Shown here in pieces: positions 1 through 6,603 of a stretch of DNA of 9,043 nt. The notes under the pieces were generated by a model. That model ran no database searches and was not told where the DNA came from. It worked only from the letters and a program-made list of their open reading frames with translations. Each line of letters begins with the position of its first letter. The stretch's first letter is position 1. This DNA is from CAZCWX01 sp964502465 (GTDB taxonomy: Bacteria; Desulfobacterota; Binatia; Bin18): the NCBI GenBank assembly GCA_964502465.1, contig CAZCWX010000738.1:1-9043 (forward strand), written 5' to 3'. Made by a program: the position numbers and the translations under genes.

Positions 1-1766
1 CCAGCAGTGTGGTGCTGATTGACACCTACGAAAGCCTGGCCCCACTGGATACCTGGTTGCGCGAGACCTTCCTTCCTCAATTGCCAGGACAGAGTGTGGT
101 GGTCATTGCCGGTCGTAACCCACCAGCACCGGCCTGGCGCACCGATCTCGACTGGGCCGATTTGACCCGTATTGTGTCGTTGCGCAACTTGCGCCCAGAC
201 GAGAGTCATACCTTCCTGGCAGCCCGCAATATTCCAGACGAATACCATGCTGGGGTGTTGGCCTTTACGCACGGCCATCCGTTGGCGCTGGCGCTCGTTG
301 CCGACGCGCTGAGCCGTGGCGATAGCCTCACCGATTTTAACCCGAAGCACGAACCAGACATCGTGCGCATCCTTCTGGAACGTTTCGTACGGGATGTTCC
401 CGGCCTCCACCATCGTCAGGCGCTGGAAGTCTGTGCCCTGGCTTGGTTCACCACCGAAGCTCTGCTTGCCGACGTGCTCGGCAGCGAGCAGGCACACGAA
501 CTCTTCGCCTGGCTACGCGGTTTGTCCTTCATCGAGCAGGGACCGTATGGGCTTTTTCCCCATGACCTCGCACGGGAAGTTTTCAACGCCGACCTGCGCT
601 GGCGCGACCCTGACGGCTATCGGCACTTGCAACGACAGATAGCGACGTCCCTGCGCTCCCGCGCGAAGCAGACGAGTGGCCTTGAACTCCAGCGCTTGCG
701 GCTGAACGTTTTCTATACCAATCGCACCTCTCCGTTCATGGCACCCTACTTTGACTGGGATGCCATAGGCCGTGCATATGCAGAACCAGCCTCACCAGCA
801 GAGATGCCGGCTATGATCGAGATGGTTCGGAGGCACGAGGGAGACGTTTCGGCGCGCATCGCCGAGTATTGGATGCACCGCCAGCCGCACGCCTTTCTTG
901 CATTTCGTACCCTCGAAGGGGAGTTGTTTGGCTTTATGGCACATCTCTTGTTGGGGCAGTGCACGGCTGAAGACCTCGCCACTGATCCAGCCGTCCCTGC
1001 AGCTCTGCATTTTGTCCAACGCTATGGCCCGGTACGCCCAGGGGAAGAGATCTTACACCTGCGGTTCTGGATGGGACGGGAGACCTATCAAGCCGTGGCC
1101 CCGGCGATCAACCTGACCGCGATCAACGGTGCCTCGGCCTGGGTGTCACATGCCAAACTGGCCTGGAATTTCGTCACGATGGCTGATCCGGAATTTTGGC
1201 AACCCCACTTCCATGGTATTCATATGCGACGTTCGCCTGAAGCCGATTTTGACGTTGGTGGGCGGCATTATGGCGTTTTTGCCCATGATTGGCGGGTGCA
1301 ACCAGTGTCGGCTTGGGAGGCTGCGATTGCGCAGCAGATCCCACTGACAGACGTGAATTCGGCCCAGTCTCAGGCATTGCTCCAGCCCCCGTTGCTGGTG
1401 CTCTCGCAGCCGGAATTTGCAGACGCCGTGCGCCAGGCTTTGCGCGATTACACCCGCCCCGATCTGCTGGCCGCAAATCCCCTTCTGCCCTCACGCCTGT
1501 TGCGCGAAATGGCCAAGGGAGAGACTGCTGTTTCTGCCCTGCAAGCGCTGCTCCGTGAAGCGCTCGCCACTTTGACAGCAAATCCGAAGGACCAGAAATT
1601 CCACCGCGCACTGGGGCACACCTACTTTCAGCCGGCACCTACCCAGGAGCGCGCTGCCGAACTGCTTGATCTGCCGTTCAGCACGTATCGATACCACCTG
1701 GCTGGCGGCATCAAGCGCCTTACCAACTGGCTGTGGCAGCGTGAACTCGACGGCGGCGAACGTTAA
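1..1766 (+). CDS. STAND/AAA-type ATPase with C-terminal helix-turn-helix, 5' end outside window
   Basis: The reading frame is open from the first base, so the gene starts upstream; the GTG at 9 is an internal codon, not a start. Counting that codon as residue 1, VLIDTYE (2-8) is a Walker B-like strand, VVVIAGRNPP (30-39) a sensor-1-like strand, and HGHPLALAL (88-96) resembles the GLPLA motif of NB-ARC/STAND proteins. A winged-helix-like stretch follows, with PHDLAREVF near 184-192. The middle (about 250-430) has no motif I can name firmly; EGELFGFMAHLLL hints at a GNAT-like fold. The C-terminus from about 545 (TQERAAELLDLPFSTYRYHL) looks like a DNA-binding helix-turn-helix. The P-loop must lie upstream of the window. 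Such proteins are usually cytosolic signal-responsive switches or transcription regulators; the ligand is unknown. It is co-directional with the FAD enzyme gene 158 bp downstream and could regulate it, which is inference. Confidence 0.85.
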   Translation, partial: SSVVLIDTYESLAPLDTWLRETFLPQLPGQSVVVIAGRNPPAPAWRTDLDWADLTRIVSLRNLRPDESHTFLAARNIPDEYHAGVLAFTHGHPLALALVADALSRGDSLTDFNPKHEPDIVRILLERFVRDVPGLHHRQALEVCALAWFTTEALLADVLGSEQAHELFAWLRGLSFIEQGPYGLFPHDLAREVFNADLRWRDPDGYRHLQRQIATSLRSRAKQTSGLELQRLRLNVFYTNRTSPFMAPYFDWDAIGRAYAEPASPAEMPAMIEMVRRHEGDVSARIAEYWMHRQPHAFLAFRTLEGELFGFMAHLLLGQCTAEDLATDPAVPAALHFVQRYGPVRPGEEILHLRFWMGRETYQAVAPAINLTAINGASAWVSHAKLAWNFVTMADPEFWQPHFHGIHMRRSPEADFDVGGRHYGVFAHDWRVQPVSAWEAAIAQQIPLTDVNSAQSQALLQPPLLVLSQPEFADAVRQALRDYTRPDLLAANPLLPSRLLREMAKGETAVSALQALLREALATLTANPKDQKFHRALGHTYFQPAPTQERAAELLDLPFSTYRYHLAGGIKRLTNWLWQRELDGGER

Positions 1767-1783
1767 TACCTCTCCGTCTTTTG

Positions 1784-1846
1784 TCTGACCCTTACGAATT
1801 CGTCAGAATTCGCAATTTTTCGACAGAAAGTGAGCAGCTTTTCGTC
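1784..1846. repeat. Two short inverted repeats in the spacer between ATPase and FAD enzyme genes
   Basis: TCTGAC (1784-1789) and GTCAGA (1802-1807) form a 6-bp inverted repeat with a 12-nt loop that starts 18 nt after the ATPase stop codon; a T5 run lies at 1816-1820. The loop overlaps the 10-bp palindrome ACGAATTCGT (1794-1803), and GAATTCG recurs at 1796 and 1806, ten bases apart. A second imperfect stem pairs 1822-1830 with 1838-1846 (one mismatch, one G-T pair, 7-nt loop). These may be a weak terminator or regulator sites for the downstream gene. I see no convincing -35/-10 pair; the best is TTCAAC at 1863 with TACATT at 1885, and it is weak. Confidence 0.35.
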
Positions 1847-1912
1847 TGGTAATTTAGCAGCGTTCAACTGTATCTGTGCCTGAGTACATTTGCGCAGCAC
1901 GTTCTTATGCAT

Positions 1913-1917
1913 GGAGG
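1913..1917 (+). promoter_or_regulatory. Ribosome binding site of the FAD enzyme gene
   Basis: GGAGG lies 7 nt before the ATG at 1925. This favours 1925 over the in-frame ATG at 1907, which lies upstream of this site and has no purine-rich site of its own. Confidence 0.75.
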
Positions 1918-1924
1918 TGTATTG

Positions 1925-3313
1925 ATGGCACAGCAACCACAAAAATTGGGAAAGACGGCTGTCGTTATTGGCAGCGGTATGGCTGGACTGGTAGCCGCCC
2001 GCACGTTAGCAGACTATTATACCCAAGTCTTCGTCCTCGAACGCGACACGATTTCTGCGTCGGCCGAACCGCGTAAGGGTGTTCCTCAGGCACGACATGC
2101 CCACGCTTTACTGGCCGGAGGTCAGCAGACTCTCGAAAAGCTGTTCCCAGGCCTGAGGCAGCATTTAGTTCATCGAGGGGCCGTCCGCGGATACGGGCGC
2201 TTCTTTTCGGGAGGTGGATATCACTGTCAGATCCGCAATGGTCTTCAGGGGTTGTTTGTCAGTCGCCCGTTCCTCGAATCCGAGGTCCGCGCGCGACTGC
2301 TGACCTTCCCCAACGTGCGCGTAGTTGAGAACTGCGACGTGCTGGGATTGGTCGCTAACGAGGATCGCACTCGTGTGACAGGGGTGCGTGCGATGTGTCG
2401 GCTCACTGCATCCGCTGAAGACCTCATCCCAGCCGATCTCGTGGTCGATGCCAGTGGGCGTGGGTCCCGCACCCCGGCCTGGCTCGAAGCCCTGGACTAT
2501 GCCAAACCAGACGTAGAACTGGTGGAAGTGCATATGGGGTACGCTACCCGCCTCTACCGACGCCAACCTGAACATCTTGACGGTGATCTCTATGTCAATG
2601 TAGCCCCCACACCAGAAAACCGGCGCGCCTGCGGGATGTTCGCCCAAGAGCATGCTCGTTGGATCGTCACCCTCGCCGGTTATTGTGGCGACTACCCTCC
2701 GACCGACGAGCACGGTTTTCTGGCGTTCGCCAGGAGCCTGCCTACGCCCGACGTGTACGAGATGATTCGCAGCGCAACACCACTCAGCGATCCGGTTCCT
2801 TTCCGCTTCTCGGCCAACCAACGTCGCCATTATGAAAAGCTGACCCGCTTTCCTGACGGCTTGCTGGTCTTTGGTGACGCAATTTGCAGCTTCACTCCTA
2901 TTTACGGACAGGGGATGACGGTAGCCGCCTTCGAGGCGCTGGCGCTGCAGCAATGCCTCGCGACAGGCACCCAGAAGCTGGCACAGCGCTTCTTCACGCA
3001 GGCCAGTAAAGTGGTGGACACTCCCTGGAGCATGACGGTCGGCAATGACAGGCGTGTAACCAAGACGGAAAAGGCACGGAGGCCAATGACACAGTTCCTC
3101 AATTGGTACATGGGCAAGCTGCAAATTGCTGCCCGGCACGATGCGGCAGTGGCGTTTGCGTTCCGGCAGGTAGGGAACTTGCTTGCTGCTCCGCCCAGTT
3201 TGTTGCACCCCCGCATCACCCTACGCGTATTGTGGGGAAACATACGGGTAGCTCGGCACGTCCAACGTGGGACTGTCCGGCAGGAAACAGTATCCCAACC
3301 GTCACATTCCTAA
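1925..3313 (+). CDS. FAD-dependent monooxygenase/oxidoreductase, p-hydroxybenzoate hydroxylase-like fold
   Basis: A 462-residue protein with the layout of class A flavoprotein monooxygenases and related reductases. An N-terminal Rossmann motif VVIGSGMAGL (13-22) is followed by VLERD (37-41), whose Glu39 would bind the AMP ribose of FAD. A middle segment DLVVDASGRGS (171-181) matches the DG-type motif. Near the C-terminus FGDAICSFTPIYGQGM (316-331) is the GD motif that contacts FAD ribityl/pyrophosphate. Length is normal for the family, and no signal peptide or membrane segment is seen, so a cytosolic enzyme is expected. The family hydroxylates or epoxidises aromatic and terpenoid compounds using NAD(P)H and O2, or reduces isoprenoids; the substrate cannot be read from sequence. 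The start is set by GGAGG at 1913. The gene stands alone between the ATPase gene and a convergent amidohydrolase gene. Confidence 0.88.
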   Translation: MAQQPQKLGKTAVVIGSGMAGLVAARTLADYYTQVFVLERDTISASAEPRKGVPQARHAHALLAGGQQTLEKLFPGLRQHLVHRGAVRGYGRFFSGGGYHCQIRNGLQGLFVSRPFLESEVRARLLTFPNVRVVENCDVLGLVANEDRTRVTGVRAMCRLTASAEDLIPADLVVDASGRGSRTPAWLEALDYAKPDVELVEVHMGYATRLYRRQPEHLDGDLYVNVAPTPENRRACGMFAQEHARWIVTLAGYCGDYPPTDEHGFLAFARSLPTPDVYEMIRSATPLSDPVPFRFSANQRRHYEKLTRFPDGLLVFGDAICSFTPIYGQGMTVAAFEALALQQCLATGTQKLAQRFFTQASKVVDTPWSMTVGNDRRVTKTEKARRPMTQFLNWYMGKLQIAARHDAAVAFAFRQVGNLLAAPPSLLHPRITLRVLWGNIRVARHVQRGTVRQETVSQPSHS

Positions 3314-3339
3314 CAGCAACATGGATTGTCCAACCGAAA

Positions 3340-3372
3340 TATCGCCTCAGCTCCGAGGGCGCCGGGGCGATA
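3340..3372. terminator. Possible bidirectional terminator hairpin between convergent genes
   Basis: TATCGCC (3340-3346) pairs with GGCGATA (3366-3372). The stem extends inward by a T-G and a C-G pair to 9 bp, leaving a 15-nt GC-rich loop. It sits in the 160-bp gap between two gene ends that face each other, where a terminator is expected. No T tract follows on either strand, so intrinsic termination is uncertain. Confidence 0.4.
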
Positions 3373-3473
3373 GACTTCTCTAGCATCAGTTAGCCTTGTC
3401 TGCTGTCGGGGATAGAGAGTGAGTGCTGACCCGCTCGCATCACCTCAGAGCCCGGCATGCTCACCGTGTTCCC

Positions 3474-4439
3474 TCACGGCAGAAATAACCGTTCGGCATT
3501 GCCGTGGCGCATCTGCTCGCGTTCACTCTCTGTGCAGTCGAGTTCATCGAGAAACTGGATGGGGCGACGCCAGGGACCATAAGGGTGATCTGTGCCAAGC
3601 AGCAGCTGCTTTGCTCCCATGAGCGCATAGCACCACTGCAGCGGCTCCGGCCCGTAGGCGACCGTATCCATGTAAAGCTGCTTGAGAAACCGGCTGGGTT
3701 CTTTCATCGCTCCAGGCCCGCCAAAGTATTCCAACATACCGTCGAGTCTGGCCATCAGGTACGGTACCGTAGCGCCCACGTGGGGGATGATGATGGGAGC
3801 TGTGGCATACTCTGCGAGGACACCAGACAAGGCCAGACGCATCGCCGCCAGGGTGTTGTCCATCATGAAGCCGAGCACCGGCACCGGCACCAGGTCCATC
3901 AGATAATTTTGATTCAGCGGAACGGTCGGATGGATAAAAATAGGACGCTTGAGCTCTGCTATGCGCGCGAAGATGGGGCGGAACTCGGGTGCGTCTAGCG
4001 GTTTGCCGTTGAGATTGGAAAAGAGCTGTAGACCGCGAAATTTGAGAGTCGAGAAGCAACGGTCAAGTTCTTTTAACGACGCCTCAATATCGCCAAAGCC
4101 GAGGGTGGCATACCCCCAGAAGCGGTCCGGATGTTGGGCAATAATTTCCGCCAGCGAGTCGTTGACCATATGGGCCACCTCGTCAGCCTCAGTTCCTCCC
4201 AGGAGTTCTGGCCCTGGAATGGCAAGACTGAGGATAGCGATATCGATGCCTGCACTGTCCATGTCTGCCAGCTTGCGCTGCATATCGTGCAGCGAAGGAG
4301 TCATCGGCACGCTTAAGCCCTGGCAACAATGAAAATGGTAGGTGCCGTCTACGAAACGTGTATAGGGAAAGTGACTGCGCTTCTCTAACGTGCGCGCCAC
4401 CTGTGCTGACATGAAGTGCGTATGGACATCGATGCGCAT
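3474..4439 (-). CDS. Amidohydrolase-family (ACMSD-like) metal-dependent hydrolase/decarboxylase
   Basis: A 321-residue protein of the amidohydrolase 2 type, the group of ACMSD and related carboxyvanillate/resorcylate decarboxylases. It starts with the strand-1 metal motif MRIDVHTHF (His6, His8). Further likely metal or catalytic residues are His170 in IFIHPTVP, His220 in IIIPHVGA and Asp284 in LLLGTDHPYGP. The C-terminus GNAERLFLP is the usual family ending. The family uses a divalent metal, often zinc, in a TIM barrel for C-C decarboxylation or hydrolysis of aromatic or muconate-type acids; the substrate here is unknown. The ATG at 4439 is preferred over a frame extending to 4478, because GGAGG lies 5 nt before it and the metal motif falls at residues 3-8. 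The gene is divergent from the luciferase-like gene at 4656, a pairing that suggests a shared catabolic role. No signal peptide is seen, so it is probably cytosolic. Confidence 0.9.
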   Translation of the reverse strand: MRIDVHTHFMSAQVARTLEKRSHFPYTRFVDGTYHFHCCQGLSVPMTPSLHDMQRKLADMDSAGIDIAILSLAIPGPELLGGTEADEVAHMVNDSLAEIIAQHPDRFWGYATLGFGDIEASLKELDRCFSTLKFRGLQLFSNLNGKPLDAPEFRPIFARIAELKRPIFIHPTVPLNQNYLMDLVPVPVLGFMMDNTLAAMRLALSGVLAEYATAPIIIPHVGATVPYLMARLDGMLEYFGGPGAMKEPSRFLKQLYMDTVAYGPEPLQWCYALMGAKQLLLGTDHPYGPWRRPIQFLDELDCTESEREQMRHGNAERLFLP

Positions 4440-4444
4440 ATTTA

Positions 4445-4453
4445 CCTCCCTCC
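4445..4453 (-). promoter_or_regulatory. Double Shine-Dalgarno of the amidohydrolase gene
   Basis: On the minus strand GGAGGGAGG precedes the ATG at 4439 with a 5-nt spacer. It fixes the start at 4439 and predicts strong translation. Confidence 0.75.
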
Positions 4454-4517
4454 AAGAAGCTTCAGCCTTTATGGCCACCTGAGGTGCTTCTCACCCTCAA
4501 GTGCTTCGCTCCTCCTG

Positions 4518-4545
4518 CCTATGCCACACGAGAGTGTGCTGTCAA
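4518..4545 (-). promoter_or_regulatory. Candidate sigma70-type promoter for the amidohydrolase gene with palindrome in its spacer
   Basis: Minus strand: a perfect TTGACA (4540-4545), 16 bp, then CATAGG (4518-4523) preceded by TGG as in an extended -10. The -10 match is only moderate (3 of 6). Inside the spacer, CACAC (4525-4529) and GTGTG (4534-4538) form an inverted repeat around GAGA, a typical place for a repressor or MerR-like activator to bind. It lies about 80-100 bp before the start codon. Confidence 0.4.
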
Positions 4546-4601
4546 GAGAAACCTGCTCACGAGGTGCAATCACATTCGTACTCCTAAAAGGAACGCTTGC
4601 C

Positions 4602-4627
4602 ATACGTTATATCGGCAGGTAACGTAT
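4602..4627. promoter_or_regulatory. Perfect 8+8 inverted repeat upstream of the luciferase-like gene (candidate operator)
   Basis: ATACGTTA (4602-4609) and TAACGTAT (4620-4627) are exact reverse complements separated by 10 bp, with half-site centres 18 bp apart. The repeat ends 28 bp before the ATG at 4656. A weak promoter, TTGCCA (4597-4602) with TAACGT (4620-4625) at 17-bp spacing, would coincide with the repeat, so a bound protein could block it. An operator for a dimeric regulator is more likely than a terminator, since the stem is AT-rich and lies before a gene. Confidence 0.5.
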
Positions 4628-4655
4628 TCCCTGTTTTTCATGAAAGGAACTTCCT

Positions 4656-5693
4656 ATGAGTGCAATGCGATTTGGCATTTTCGATCACATTGAACGCCGG
4701 GGTGACACGCTCGATGGCCTCTTCGCCGGGCGGTTTGAGTTGCTGCGTGAATACGACGCCGCAGGGTTCTTCTGCTACCACGTCGCCGAACATCACGCCA
4801 CGCCGCTGGGGATGGCACCGTCACCAGGGCTGTTCCTCGCCGCTGCGGCCCAGTGCACACGCCGTATCCATCTTGGCCCCTTGGTCTTTCTGCTGCCGCT
4901 CTACAATCCGCTCCGGCTGATCGGTGAGATCTGTATGCTGGACCACATCAGCGGAGGTCGGCTTGAACTGGGCGTGGGTCGCGGCGTTTCACCGTTTGAA
5001 CTGGCGTACTATGGCGTCTCGTTCATGGATGCGCGGGAAATCTTCGAGGAGGCGCTTGAAGTGGTGGTCGCAGGGTTGCGCAGCGAGCGGCTGACCCATC
5101 GCGGACGGCACTATCGGTTTGACAGCGTGCCGATGGAATTGCAGCCAAAGCAACGCCCCAATCCCTCCTTGTGGTATGGGGTGTCATCGCCGGAGAGCTT
5201 GATGCTCGCTGCACGCCGAGGGATGCAGATGGTGGGTGGCGGCCCCATTCCAGTGCTCAAAGAGCTCACTGCTGCCTACCGCGAGGAAGTAGCGCGTCAC
5301 AAGGGAAAAGCCGAGGATCTCAACCCCCATATTGCCGAGCCGACGGTTGGCGCGATCCGCCATATCTACGTGGCAGGCGAGGACTCTGAAGTCGATCAGG
5401 TCGCCGCTCCGGCTTACAAAGTTTTCTACCACAATATCACCAAGCTGTGGCGGGATTTCCGCACACTGCCGGATTACGGCTTCACTCCGGACCTCGCCGT
5501 CGCCCGCAAGCATGACGTAGCGATCGTCGGCACGGCGAGTGACGTACGCGATCAAGTGGCGCATTTCTTCGCGCACAGCGGTTGCAATTATCTGGTATTG
5601 TCCTTCGCCTGGGGCGGGCTCAGCCAGGACGAGTCCCGTCGCTCGCTGGAGCGGTTCGTTACCAAGGTGATGCCGCAGTTCGTGAAATCCTAA
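4656..5693 (+). CDS. Luciferase-like (LLM class) flavin-dependent monooxygenase
   Basis: A 345-residue protein of the bacterial luciferase/alkanesulfonate monooxygenase/F420-dependent oxidoreductase superfamily (TIM barrel). Features seen: MRFGIFDHI strand 1, VAEHHATP (43-50) as in many family members, LGPLVFLLPLYNPLRLIGE (73-91), and the signature LDHISGGRLELGVGRGV (95-111). The family uses reduced FMN or F420 supplied by a partner reductase, with or without O2; cofactor and substrate cannot be told apart here. No reductase is present in the window. AAAGGA at 4643-4648, 7 nt before the ATG at 4656, supports this start over the in-frame ATG at 4665. It is divergent from the amidohydrolase gene and is followed 199 bp later by the exported methyltransferase gene on the same strand. 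Length is normal and no leader peptide is seen. Confidence 0.92.
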   Translation: MSAMRFGIFDHIERRGDTLDGLFAGRFELLREYDAAGFFCYHVAEHHATPLGMAPSPGLFLAAAAQCTRRIHLGPLVFLLPLYNPLRLIGEICMLDHISGGRLELGVGRGVSPFELAYYGVSFMDAREIFEEALEVVVAGLRSERLTHRGRHYRFDSVPMELQPKQRPNPSLWYGVSSPESLMLAARRGMQMVGGGPIPVLKELTAAYREEVARHKGKAEDLNPHIAEPTVGAIRHIYVAGEDSEVDQVAAPAYKVFYHNITKLWRDFRTLPDYGFTPDLAVARKHDVAIVGTASDVRDQVAHFFAHSGCNYLVLSFAWGGLSQDESRRSLERFVTKVMPQFVKS

Positions 5694-5858
5694 GCGCTCA
5701 AAAACATCCCGGATGGCAAGGCTATGGCGCACGGCAGCTTGAAGAAACTCTTCGTACGCAGCTCGCACCTGCTGATCTTTTTCCGCCTCGCTGATAACCC
5801 GTTCGAGCGCGCGCTCAATCGTCTCCGTTCCAGGCCATCTGTTGAATTGCGGCTTCAA
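5694..5858 (-). pseudogene. Possible minus-strand gene remnant downstream of the luciferase-like gene
   Basis: Between the luciferase-like gene and the methyltransferase gene, the minus strand encodes a protein-like, charged helical stretch with phrases such as ERALERVISEAEKDQQVRAA and YEEFLQAAVRHSLAIRDVF. The frame is open only from a TTG at 5858 with no ribosome binding site, and it runs on into the antisense of the luciferase-like gene, where it is certainly not real. It could be a fragment of a lost gene, a small antisense-overlapping protein, or chance. I do not recognise the family. Confidence 0.25.
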
Positions 5859-5881
5859 ATTATTCGGACAACACTATCTGC

Positions 5882-5886
5882 GGAGG
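5882..5886 (+). promoter_or_regulatory. Ribosome binding site of the O-methyltransferase gene
   Basis: GGAGG is 6 nt before the ATG at 5893. It decides the start against the in-frame ATG at 5842 and places a signal peptide exactly at the N-terminus. Confidence 0.75.
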
Positions 5887-5892
5887 GTGTCG

Positions 5893-6603
5893 ATGAAACG
5901 GGAAATCCTGCGCTATATCGTGTTGATGGCACTCGTTGTCGCGACAGGCCAGGCGCTGGCAGGTCAGCTCAGCGAGCGCGAGAGTGGACCGGCGCACCCC
6001 CCCTCACTTGCGCGCCCGGCACTGGCGAAATCAGCGGTGGAAGAGCGGATCCTGCGGGTGCTCGATGACCTCGATCGCCATCAACGGCGCGGCCATATGA
6101 ATGTGCCGGTGGAAGACGGCCGGCTGCTGCGCCTTCTCGCGGAGACTATCGACGCTAAGCACGTAGTCGAGATCGGCACGTCCAACGGCTACTCCGGCCT
6201 CTGGTTCTGTCTGGCAGTGCGAACCACAGGCGGAAAGTTGACGACCTACGAGATCGATCGCCGCCGCGCCGCGCTGGCCCGGGAGAACTTTCAACGGGCC
6301 GGCGTGGACCAGCTCGTGACGTTGGTGGAAGGGGATGCCCATGTCGAGGTCACCAAGTTGCAAGAGCCGATCGATCTCTTGTTCCTGGATGCCGATAAAG
6401 AGGGATACCTTGACTATCTGCAGAAGCTGCTCCCGCTGGTGCGGCCGGGCGGGCTCATCGTGGCGCACAACATGCGCGTGCCGCCGCCCGACCCACGGTA
6501 TGTCCAGGCGATCACGACCAATCCCGATCTGGAAACAGTCTTCTTGAATATGCATGCGGCGGGGGTTGCCGTAACGCTGAAGAAGAGGAATGGAAGTCAG
6601 TGA
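5893..6603 (+). CDS. O-methyltransferase (class I SAM-dependent, COMT-like) with N-terminal signal peptide
   Basis: A 236-residue protein. Residues 1-23 (KRE, then a hydrophobic core, ending GQALA) look like a Sec signal peptide cleaved after Ala23, although a signal anchor is possible. The rest is a COMT/caffeoyl-CoA O-methyltransferase-like Rossmann domain: motif I VVEIGTSNGYSG (91-102), acidic YEID (119-122, ribose binding), LLFLDADKEGYLDYL (162-176) and RPGGLIVAHNM (184-194). In catechol-type enzymes the last motif is normally DN, supplying a metal ligand; here it is His192-Asn193. The family transfers methyl from SAM to a phenolic oxygen, usually with Mg2+. SAM is cytosolic, so an exported or membrane-anchored form is puzzling and the role may differ. 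It follows the luciferase-like gene on the same strand and overlaps the 3' end of the minus-strand gene at 6597 by 7 bp. Family assignment is secure; location and activity are inference. Confidence 0.88.
   Translation: MKREILRYIVLMALVVATGQALAGQLSERESGPAHPPSLARPALAKSAVEERILRVLDDLDRHQRRGHMNVPVEDGRLLRLLAETIDAKHVVEIGTSNGYSGLWFCLAVRTTGGKLTTYEIDRRRAALARENFQRAGVDQLVTLVEGDAHVEVTKLQEPIDLLFLDADKEGYLDYLQKLLPLVRPGGLIVAHNMRVPPPDPRYVQAITTNPDLETVFLNMHAAGVAVTLKKRNGSQ

Noticed and set aside
1174..1638. 154-codon minus-strand frame inside the ATPase gene
   Set aside because: Antisense to a continuous conserved-looking ATPase reading frame; Arg/Ala/Pro-rich shadow of high-GC codons.
1907..1924. Earlier ATG start for the FAD enzyme
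   Set aside because: The GGAGG site at 1913 falls inside this extension and is ideally spaced for the ATG at 1925.
2165..3208. Long 347-codon minus-strand open frame opposite the FAD enzyme gene
   Set aside because: It is antisense to a gene with clear FAD motifs and good ribosome binding site; its product has no recognisable domain and an unnatural residue mix.
3504..3998. 164-codon plus-strand frame opposite the amidohydrolase gene
   Set aside because: The minus strand carries the complete metal-binding motif set; this frame is His/Arg-rich shadow.
5724..6068. Plus-strand 114-codon frame across the gap and methyltransferase start
   Set aside because: No ribosome binding site, overlaps the methyltransferase in another frame and lacks protein-like pattern.
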